Shown piece by piece: positions 17,350 to 23,554 of a DNA stretch of 23,554 bases. A program made the translations under genes and the position numbers. Position 1 is the stretch's first letter. Each line of letters opens with the position of its first letter. The notes under the pieces are model-generated. The model did not search any database, was not told the DNA's origin, and saw only the letters and a program-made list of their open reading frames with translations. Source of the stretch: an uncultured Prevotella sp. (GTDB lineage Bacteria; Bacteroidota; Bacteroidia; Bacteroidales; Bacteroidaceae); contig CAAGGA010000008.1 of the NCBI GenBank assembly GCA_900769275.1, forward strand, positions 1 to 23,554. The letters run 5' to 3'.

Positions 17350-18771
17350 ATGCAAAGAAGAAAGACCACGCTGACAAAAGTAGGAGCAATAACAATAGGA
17401 AGCGAAGCTCCAATCAGGGTGCAGTCGATGACAACCACCGACACCCTCGACACGGAAGCAAGCGTACAGCAGGCAAGAAGAATAATAGAAGCAGGAGGAG
17501 AACTCGTGCGCCTCACGACGCAAGGCAGGAGAGAAGCCGAGAACATGAGACAGATATCGCAGGCTCTCAAGGCACAAGGTATCATGACTCCCCTCGTAGC
17601 CGACGTACATTTCAATGCCAACGTAGCCGACACAGCTGCCCTCTACTGCGAGAAAGTGAGGATAAACCCCGGCAATTACGTCGATCCCGCCAGGGTATTC
17701 AGGAAACTGGAATACACGGAAGAAGAATACAGGCAGGAGTTGCAGAAGATACGTGACCGCCTCGTGCCTTTCCTCAACATCTGCAAGGAGCACGGGACGG
17801 CAGTGCGCATCGGGGTAAACCACGGCTCGCTCTCCGACCGCATCATGTCAAGATACGGTGACACGCCGGAAGGCATCGTGGAATCATGCCTTGAGTTCCT
17901 GCGTATCTGTCGGGAGGAGGACTTCAACGACATAGTCATCAGCATCAAGGCAAGCAACACCGTCGTCATGGTGCAGTCGGTACGTCTCCTCGTCAAGAGG
18001 ATGGAAGCCGAGGATATGCACTATCCCCTGCACCTCGGAGTGACCGAAGCAGGGGAAGGAGAGGACGGACGCATCAAGTCCGCCGTGGGCATAGGCACCC
18101 TCCTCACCGAGGGTATCGGCGACACCATACGCGTAAGCCTGTCGGAAGACCCGGAATGCGAGATTCCCGTAGCCAGGAAACTCGTCTCTTTCATCGAAGA
18201 ATGTGCCGAAAGACGTGAGGAAACGACCGTCACGGACGGCACTCTGCACCTCGTCTTCCAAGAGACGGCACTCGAAGACCTGCAGCTGAAAGCCGCCATG
18301 ACAGCCGGAGCCTTCCTCATCGACGGCAAGGCGAAGCAGCTCGTCATCGAGAATGCCAGGCCCCTGCGACAAGTCAGGGAAGAGGACAAGCCGGCATTGC
18401 TCACCTCCCTTGCCGACTCCATACTGCAGGCAGCAAGGGTGAAGTTCACAAAGACGGAGTACATCTCATGCCCCGGCTGCGGAAGAACGCTCTACGACCT
18501 CCGTGCCACGATAGCAAGGATAAAGGAAGCCGTGAGGGAAAAAGCCGCCATCGACCCGCGCTACAACACGTTGAAGATAGGTATCATGGGCTGTATAGTC
18601 AACGGTCCGGGAGAGATGGCAGACGCCGACTACGGCTACGTAGGAGCAGGACCGGGAAAGATATCTCTCTATCGCAACAAGGAATGCGTGGAGAAAGCCA
18701 TCCCGGAAGCCCAGGCCGTCAGCCGTCTCTTCGCCCTCATCGACAATGACTTCCCAGCCCTCCGTCAATAG
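17350..18771 (+). CDS. ispG: 4-hydroxy-3-methylbut-2-enyl diphosphate synthase IspG (GcpE)
   Basis: IspG makes HMBPP from MEcPP in the non-mevalonate isoprenoid pathway, using a 4Fe-4S cluster. From ATG 17350 the protein has 473 residues. The TIM barrel (about 1-280) includes VGAITIGSEAPIRVQSMTTT, VADVHFNA, KVRINPGN, RIGVNHGSLSDRI and HLGVTEAGEG. The C-terminal domain carries the cluster ligands C374 and C377 (SCPGCGRTLYDL) and C414 (GCIVNGPGEMADADYG), with E422. Between them lie only about 80 residues (281-360) that recall part of the middle domain of plant/Bacteroidetes IspG (ALEDLQLKAAMTAGAFLIDG); full forms in that clade are usually about 600 residues. The in-frame ATG at 17302 would translate palindrome C as FDLVEE and is rejected. 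The stop overlaps the stop region of the convergent kinase gene. Confidence 0.96.
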   Translation: MQRRKTTLTKVGAITIGSEAPIRVQSMTTTDTLDTEASVQQARRIIEAGGELVRLTTQGRREAENMRQISQALKAQGIMTPLVADVHFNANVADTAALYCEKVRINPGNYVDPARVFRKLEYTEEEYRQELQKIRDRLVPFLNICKEHGTAVRIGVNHGSLSDRIMSRYGDTPEGIVESCLEFLRICREEDFNDIVISIKASNTVVMVQSVRLLVKRMEAEDMHYPLHLGVTEAGEGEDGRIKSAVGIGTLLTEGIGDTIRVSLSEDPECEIPVARKLVSFIEECAERREETTVTDGTLHLVFQETALEDLQLKAAMTAGAFLIDGKAKQLVIENARPLRQVREEDKPALLTSLADSILQAARVKFTKTEYISCPGCGRTLYDLRATIARIKEAVREKAAIDPRYNTLKIGIMGCIVNGPGEMADADYGYVGAGPGKISLYRNKECVEKAIPEAQAVSRLFALIDNDFPALRQ

Positions 18772-20423
18772 ACAAAGGAACTGTTCCCCAGAAACTCACG
18801 CAAAAGGCTCGTAGGAGGTATCTGCTTCTCCTCGATAGGCTGGATATAACGCAGGAACTTCAGCAGGCGATAAGCCTCATTATACTGGTCGCTGCACTCC
18901 GGAACTTGCTCCAGGAGCGGCTCCGCCTGAGTCTTTATCACGGCAAGCTCAAACAGCATGGCAGTGTTGAACATGGCGTCGGCGTTCTCCTGATAGGGGA
19001 ATATCCATTTGTTCTCGCCCTTTCTCACGGAAGGCCAGCGACGGATGGTCTCCTGAGCCGAACAGCCACGATACTTATGGTCACGGATAATGCGGCGCAA
19101 CAGGCGGTTGTCCGTCGTGGGAATATAGTTGTGAGTGTCGAGAAGCACCGTGGTCAATGCGGAAGCATATACGCGGAATATCTTCTCCGGAGGGATGGAA
19201 GCCGTCAGTTCCGGGTTCAAGGCATGTATGCCCTCAATGACAAGGACATCGTTCGGACGCATCCTCAGACGCTTTCCGCTCATCTCGCTCTTGCCAGTCT
19301 GGAAGTTGTAACGCGGCAACTCCACCTCCTCACCGGCGAAAAGCGCCGTCAGCTGCTCATTGAACAGCGGGAGATTCAGCGCATACAGCGACTCGAAATC
19401 ATAGTCACCGCTCTCATCGCGTGGCGTCTTCTCACGATTCACGAAGTAATCATCCAGCGAGATACCGATGGGACGTATGCCGTTGGTCAGCAACTGTATG
19501 CTCAGACGCTTGCACGTCGTCGTCTTGCCGGAAGAGGAAGGACCCGCTATAAGCACCAGTTTCACGTTGCCACGCCCCGCTATCTCGTCGGCTATACGGC
19601 TGATTTTCTTCTCCTGAAGAGCCTCCGAGAGGTTGATGAGGTCAGAGGAATAACCGTTGCCGATAGCCTTGTTGAGCATTCCTATCGTACCGATACCGAG
19701 GAGATTCTGCCAATGGTGGTGCTCACGGAATATCTCAAACATCTTGTCCTGACGTATCATCTCGCCCAGTCGCTCCGGTTCTTCCTGCGAAGGAATGCGG
19801 AGAAGAAGACCATCGTAGTAAGGTTCGAGACCGAAAAGATATATCTGGGACGTATTCGTAAGCATCGAACCATAGAAATAGTCCACGTAGCCGTCAAGGC
19901 TATAGAACACTGTATATAGCCGTCCTGCAGTGCGAAGGAGGTTCACCTTGGACTCCGCACCGAGTTTCTCGAACATCTCTATCGCTTCCTCCGTAGGGCA
20001 TTCGTGGCGCATTATCGGCAGACCGAGGGCGATAATCTGCTCCATGCGTTCACGGATAGCCGTGGCATCAGCCGACGTTACCTTGCGTCCTATCTTCAGG
20101 TCGCAGTAATAACCGTTGCTGACGGGTATGTCAATGACCACGCTGCCGTCGGGGAAAAGGTCGTGCACTGCCTTGCACAGCACGAAGAACAGCGAGCGCG
20201 TATATATCCTCATGCCCGTAGAAGACGTGATGTCCAGGAACTCTATCGTCTTGGAATTATAGACACGATAGTGCAGACCCTCGGTCTTGTTGTTTACAGT
20301 GGCGCAAAGGGGCGGGTGAGGCAAGGAGATTCTCTCGTGAATGAATATCTCGGACAGCGTACTGCCAGCCTTCACGTCAAGAGTAGAATTGGTGTTCTTG
20401 CAACGGATTTTCAATGTCTGCAT
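18765..20423 (-). CDS. Uridine kinase-like nucleoside kinase with N-terminal TGS-like domain
   Basis: The 552-residue protein matches the Bacteroidetes nucleoside kinase family that joins ThrRS-like N-terminal domains to a PRK/uridine kinase. Residues 1-60 look like a TGS fold (TLKIRCKNTNSTLDVKAGST). About 65-240 resemble the ThrRS second additional domain. The kinase begins near 285: LVLIAGPSSSGKTTTCKRLS with the P-loop at 294-303, then ISLDDYFVNR (324-327 DDYF) and VLVIEGIHALNPEL, as in uridine kinases. The likely reaction is ATP-dependent phosphorylation of a nucleoside, probably uridine or cytidine, but the substrate is inferred. The start MQTL (20421-20423) fits the family. The upstream in-frame ATG at 20480 would add 19 unlike residues. 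The gene is convergent with ispG (7-bp overlap) and divergent from xerD. Confidence 0.88.
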   Translation of the reverse strand: MQTLKIRCKNTNSTLDVKAGSTLSEIFIHERISLPHPPLCATVNNKTEGLHYRVYNSKTIEFLDITSSTGMRIYTRSLFFVLCKAVHDLFPDGSVVIDIPVSNGYYCDLKIGRKVTSADATAIRERMEQIIALGLPIMRHECPTEEAIEMFEKLGAESKVNLLRTAGRLYTVFYSLDGYVDYFYGSMLTNTSQIYLFGLEPYYDGLLLRIPSQEEPERLGEMIRQDKMFEIFREHHHWQNLLGIGTIGMLNKAIGNGYSSDLINLSEALQEKKISRIADEIAGRGNVKLVLIAGPSSSGKTTTCKRLSIQLLTNGIRPIGISLDDYFVNREKTPRDESGDYDFESLYALNLPLFNEQLTALFAGEEVELPRYNFQTGKSEMSGKRLRMRPNDVLVIEGIHALNPELTASIPPEKIFRVYASALTTVLLDTHNYIPTTDNRLLRRIIRDHKYRGCSAQETIRRWPSVRKGENKWIFPYQENADAMFNTAMLFELAVIKTQAEPLLEQVPECSDQYNEAYRLLKFLRYIQPIEEKQIPPTSLLREFLGNSSFVY

Positions 20424-20535
20424 ATTCAAGAAAGGTTTATAAGGATTAACAATGGTAACAACAGAGGAATACATCCCCAAAGATATAAACAGGGAAGACC
20501 ACTTCAGGATATAAACAAGGAAGACATCTCCCGAT

Positions 20536-20567
20536 GCAAAAGTAATATTATTTCTTTAATACGCAAA
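20536..20567 (-). promoter_or_regulatory. Promoter for the nucleoside kinase gene
   Basis: On the minus strand, TTTG (20564-20567), exactly 19 nt, then TACTTTTGC (20536-20544) form a full -33/-7 match. Transcription would start near 20529, about 105 nt before the ATG at 20423. Confidence 0.7.
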
Positions 20568-20615
20568 CCCAAGCCCCGTTAAAAAAAACAAAAACCCAAG
20601 CCCCTCCTCCTGGTA

Positions 20616-20636
20616 TTCTTCGACCAGGTCGAAGAA
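20616..20636. repeat. Palindrome copy D, upstream of xerD
   Basis: The 21 bp are identical to copy A, and TGGTA precedes them as TGGTG does there. It ends 35 nt before the xerD ATG, although xerD is not in the rpoN-ispG operon. No TAnnTTTG promoter on the + strand was found between 20424 and 20671. Confidence 0.9.
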
Positions 20637-20648
20637 CACAAGAAAAAA

Positions 20649-20658
20649 GGTCGAAGAA
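20649..20658. repeat. Palindrome half-copy E
   Basis: This is an intact right arm GGTCGAAGAA without a left arm, 12 nt after copy D and 13 nt before the xerD ATG. Like copies B and D it is followed by A-rich sequence. Confidence 0.7.
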
Positions 20659-20671
20659 CAAACAAAAAAGA

Positions 20672-21562
20672 ATGCAGAAAACAAAGAAATACCAACGCTA
20701 TCTCCGCCTGGAGAAAGGACTGTCGCCCAACACCCTCGAAGCATATCTCAACGATCTCGCCAAGCTGAAGGCATTCCTGAAAGACAAAAGCATAGAGGAA
20801 GAACAGGTGCAGCTCAAGGACCTGGAGGAATTTGCAGGCACGCTATACGACCTCGGGGTAGCCACTACGACGCAGGCACGCATCCTGAGCGGGGTAAGGT
20901 CATACTTCCGCTTCCTCCTTCTCGACGGATTCATCGACAACGACCCGTCAGAACTCCTCGAATCTCCGACACGGAAGAAATACCTGCCGGAGGTTCTCTC
21001 CACGGCAGAGGTGGATATTCTCGAAGAAAGCATCGACCTCTCCAAATGGGAAGGACAGAGAAACAAGGCTATCATCGAGGTGCTCTTCTCATGCGGACTG
21101 AGAGTAACGGAACTTATCTCCCTCACCCTGTCCCGCCTTTACCTCGAGGAAGGATACGTGAGGGTGCTCGGAAAGGGAGCAAAAGAGCGGCTCGTACCCA
21201 TCTCCCCACGTGCCGTCAAAGAACTGAAGCTGTGGTTCATCGACAGAAACCTCATGACCAACATCAAGAAAGGGCACGAGGATTACGTCTTCCTCAACAG
21301 AAGAGGAGCCATGCTTACACGCACCATGATTCTCATAATGATAAAAAGACAGGCCATAACGGCAGGTATAAAGAAAACAATATCACCACACACGCTGAGA
21401 CACAGCTTCGCAACGGCACTGCTCGAAGGAGGTGCCGACCTCAGGGTCATACAGGCAATGCTCGGACATGAGAGCATCGCCACAACGCAAATCTACACTC
21501 ATATCGACATGACCACACTCAGGCAGGAAATCCTGCTCCACCATCCAAGAAGCTGCCGGTGA
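20672..21562 (+). CDS. xerD: Tyrosine recombinase XerD
   Basis: The 296-residue protein has the size and full catalytic set of XerC/XerD recombinases, which resolve chromosome dimers at dif. The N-terminal SAM-like domain (about 1-100) contains LRLEKGLSPNTLEAYLNDLA. The catalytic residues are R144 (CGLRVTEL), K168 (LGKGAKERLVP), H240 and R243 (SPHTLRHSFAT), H266 (MLGHESIATTQ) and nucleophile Y275 (IYTHIDM). The C-terminal extension after Tyr is short. XerD is preferred over XerC or an integron/phage integrase because of the compact size, the lack of extra domains and the housekeeping neighbours. No dif-like site was identified here. The gene is divergent from the kinase gene and followed by a tandem array and metG. 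Confidence 0.92.
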   Translation: MQKTKKYQRYLRLEKGLSPNTLEAYLNDLAKLKAFLKDKSIEEEQVQLKDLEEFAGTLYDLGVATTTQARILSGVRSYFRFLLLDGFIDNDPSELLESPTRKKYLPEVLSTAEVDILEESIDLSKWEGQRNKAIIEVLFSCGLRVTELISLTLSRLYLEEGYVRVLGKGAKERLVPISPRAVKELKLWFIDRNLMTNIKKGHEDYVFLNRRGAMLTRTMILIMIKRQAITAGIKKTISPHTLRHSFATALLEGGADLRVIQAMLGHESIATTQIYTHIDMTTLRQEILLHHPRSCR

Positions 21563-21592
21563 ACGAGTACCACGCAATCGCTGCGTAATGAC

Positions 21593-21680
21593 GGAACAAC
21601 CACCGAGTGCAAAGGGAATAACCACCAGGTGCAAAGCGAACAACCACCGAGTGCAAAGCGAACAACCACCGAGTGCAAAG
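21593..21680. repeat. Tandem array of four exact 22-bp units after xerD
   Basis: Units start at 21593, 21615, 21637 and 21659. The third and fourth are identical (CGAACAACCACC then GAGTGCAAAG). The first differs at one base and the second at four. The array starts 30 bp after the xerD stop and ends about 70 bp before the metG promoter. It has no similarity in sequence to the other three arrays but the same period. Confidence 0.92.
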
Positions 21681-21724
21681 AAAAGTTAAAAAAGAATACG
21701 TGCTATTCTGATTATCATACTACA

Positions 21725-21758
21725 TTGTGAAAATATCACAATAATTTTGTATTTTTGC
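21725..21758 (+). promoter_or_regulatory. metG promoter with overlapping dyad operator
   Basis: TATTTTTGC at 21750-21758 fits the -7 box TAnnTTTG, 26 nt before the metG ATG. The best -33 candidate, ATTG at 21724-21727, is 22 nt upstream of it, slightly long. A perfect inverted repeat TTGTGA-AAATA-TCACAA covers 21725-21741, across the -33 region. It resembles CRP/FNR-type half-sites (TGTGA...TCACA) but with a 5-bp spacer instead of 6. Control of metG by such a factor is speculative. Confidence 0.5.
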
Positions 21759-21784
21759 AGAAATTCAGAAAATTATACACCTAA

Positions 21785-23554
21785 ATGGAACAGAAACAAT
21801 ACAAAAGAACGACCGTAACAGCAGCATTGCCATACGCAAACGGTGGTGTGCATATCGGTCATCTTGCCGGAGTATATGTGCCGGCAGACATATACGTGCG
21901 CTACCTGCGACTCAAGAAGCAAGACGTTATCTTCATCGGAGGTTCCGACGAGCACGGAGTACCCGTGACCATCAGAGCCAAGAAAGAAGGCATCACGGTG
22001 CAGGAGGTAGTAGATCGCTATCATGAGCTTATCAAGAAATCCTTCGAGGACTTCGGTATCTCATTCGACATCTACTCCCGCACGACAAGCGACATACACC
22101 ATAAGTTCGCCTCCGACTTCTTCCGCAAGCTCTATGACGACGGAAAACTCGAAGAGATTACCGAGGAACAGTTCTGCGATGAAGTGACGGGAGAGTTCCT
22201 GACGGACAGAAACATCGTAGGCACGTGCCCGAGATGCGGAGCTGAAGGGGCATACGGAGACCAATGCGAGAAATGCGGAGCCACCCTCTCGCCCGACGAA
22301 CTCATCAACCCAACAAACAAGAACAATCCTGGACACGGACTCGTCAAGAAGCCTACAAAGAACTGGTACCTCCCTCTCGGAGAGTATCAGCAGTGGCTCA
22401 GCGAATGGATACTGCGTGACCACAAGGAATGGCGACCCAATGTCTATGGACAATGCAAGTCATGGCTCGACATGGACTTGCAGCCACGCGCCATGACCCG
22501 CGACCTCGACTGGGGAATACCCGTGCCAGTAGAAGGTGCTGAGGGAAAAGTGCTCTACGTCTGGTTTGACGCACCAATCGGATATATATCCAATACCAAG
22601 GAACTCTGCGACGCACAGCCCGAGAAATGGGGACCATGGGAGCAGTGGTGGAAAGACGAAGACACACGTCTCATACACTTCATAGGAAAGGACAATATCG
22701 TGTTCCACTGCCTTATCTTCCCCGTCATGATGAAAGCCCACGGCGGTTACATCATGCCTGACAACGTACCGGCAAACGAGTTCCTCAACCTTGAGAACGA
22801 CAAGATTTCCACTTCACGCAACTGGGCGGTATGGCTCCACGAATACCTCGTGGATATGCCCGGCAAACAGGACGTTTTGCGCTACGTCCTCACTGCCAAT
22901 GCACCGCAGACCAAGGACAACAACTTCATGTGGAAAGACTTTCAGGAGCGCAACAACTCAGAACTCGTAGCCATCTACGGCAACTTCGTCAACCGTGCGC
23001 TGCAGCTCACCAAGAAGTATTTCAACGGCATAGTGCCCGAATGCGGAGAACTCCTCGACACAGACAGTCAGGCCATTGCAGAGTTCAAGGACGTAAAGGC
23101 AAAGGTAGAGGCATTGCTCGACGAGTTCAAGTTCCGCGAAGCACAGGCTGAGGCTATGAACCTCGCACGCATCGGAAACAGATATATCACCGAATGTGAG
23201 CCTTGGAAAGTATGGAAGACCGACCCAAAGCGCGTCGAGACAATACTCTACGTCTGCCTGCAACTAACGGCAAACCTCGCCATCGCCTTTGAGCCTTTCC
23301 TGCCCTTCTCAAGCAGGAAGCTCCGTGAGATGCTCAATCTCGATGCTTTCCAGTGGGAACAGCTCGGCTCCATGGACATCCTTACACCCGGCAAGCAGCT
23401 TGCAGAGCCTGCCCTGCTCTTCGAGAAAATCGAGGACAGCGTCATAGACCAGCAACTGAAGAAACTCGAAGATACACGTAAGGCAAACGAAGAGGCAGAA
23501 TACCAGCCAGAACCCGTCAAGGAAAACGTGGATTTCGATACCTTCGAGAGGCTC
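21785..23554 (+). CDS. metG: Methionyl-tRNA synthetase MetG (3' end outside window)
   Basis: The first 590 codons are present and the frame is open at the right edge. The enzyme charges tRNA-Met with methionine. The Rossmann fold starts RTTVTAALPYANGGVHIGHL, with HIGH at 23-26. A zinc knuckle has C149, C152, C162 and C165 (CPRCGAEGAYGDQCEKCG). The second signature is KISTS at 340-344 (ENDKISTSRNWAVW) instead of KMSKS, as in the MetRS type found in Bacteroidetes. The anticodon-binding helical domain follows (about 390-540). The last visible residues (ENVDFDTFERL) look like the start of the C-terminal EMAPII/Trbp111-like tRNA-binding domain. The ATG at 21785 comes directly after an A/T-rich leader and the -7 box. 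Confidence 0.97.
   Translation, partial: MEQKQYKRTTVTAALPYANGGVHIGHLAGVYVPADIYVRYLRLKKQDVIFIGGSDEHGVPVTIRAKKEGITVQEVVDRYHELIKKSFEDFGISFDIYSRTTSDIHHKFASDFFRKLYDDGKLEEITEEQFCDEVTGEFLTDRNIVGTCPRCGAEGAYGDQCEKCGATLSPDELINPTNKNNPGHGLVKKPTKNWYLPLGEYQQWLSEWILRDHKEWRPNVYGQCKSWLDMDLQPRAMTRDLDWGIPVPVEGAEGKVLYVWFDAPIGYISNTKELCDAQPEKWGPWEQWWKDEDTRLIHFIGKDNIVFHCLIFPVMMKAHGGYIMPDNVPANEFLNLENDKISTSRNWAVWLHEYLVDMPGKQDVLRYVLTANAPQTKDNNFMWKDFQERNNSELVAIYGNFVNRALQLTKKYFNGIVPECGELLDTDSQAIAEFKDVKAKVEALLDEFKFREAQAEAMNLARIGNRYITECEPWKVWKTDPKRVETILYVCLQLTANLAIAFEPFLPFSSRKLREMLNLDAFQWEQLGSMDILTPGKQLAEPALLFEKIEDSVIDQQLKKLEDTRKANEEAEYQPEPVKENVDFDTFERL

Noticed and set aside
20672..21562. XerD-like gene as an integrase of a mobile element
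   Set aside because: Its compact size, complete XerC/D motif set and housekeeping neighbours with no att sites or cargo favour the chromosomal recombinase.

Overview
The window looks like chromosomal DNA of a Bacteroidales bacterium, most likely Prevotella or a close relative. Several signs agree. Promoters match the Bacteroidetes pattern TTTG-N19-TAnnTTTG. Start codons follow A-rich leaders with no Shine-Dalgarno sequence. Two very large secreted proteins end in type IX secretion (T9SS)-like sorting domains, one of them with BspA-type leucine-rich repeats. MetRS has the KISTS-type signature, and IspG is the form with an extra middle domain. No rRNA, tRNA, CRISPR array, transposase or phage gene was seen.

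Left part (1-14107): a purine-rich tandem array and a good promoter precede a gene for a membrane protein with about seven helices fused to an AraC-type DNA-binding domain (540-1649). Two large minus-strand genes follow. One encodes a 2453-residue secreted protein with N-terminal BspA-like repeats, a beta-rich middle and a T9SS-like C-terminus (2053-9414). The other encodes a 1390-residue secreted family 1 pectate-lyase-like protein with a fibronectin III domain, autotransporter-type beta repeats and a T9SS-like C-terminus (9935-14107). The AraC-type protein may control one or both, but nothing in the sequence proves it.

Right part (14108-23554): a housekeeping block. rpoN (sigma-54) diverges from the pectate lyase gene and is followed on the same strand by a small PAP2-like membrane protein, purE and ispG, probably as one operon. 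A nucleoside (uridine) kinase-like gene converges on ispG, with overlapping stop codons. xerD diverges from the kinase gene. metG has its own promoter and runs off the right edge.

The most unusual content is non-coding. (1) A 21-bp palindrome with arms TTCTTCGACC and GGTCGAAGAA sits 19-35 nt upstream of four different genes (PAP2-like, purE, ispG, xerD), with an extra half-copy before xerD. One copy has a symmetric base-pair exchange. (2) Four intergenic regions each hold a tandem array with a period of about 22 bp, but the unit sequences are unrelated. (3) The spacer between the two large secreted-protein genes holds a long near-perfect hairpin, a partial repeat of it, and a 15-bp direct repeat on either side.
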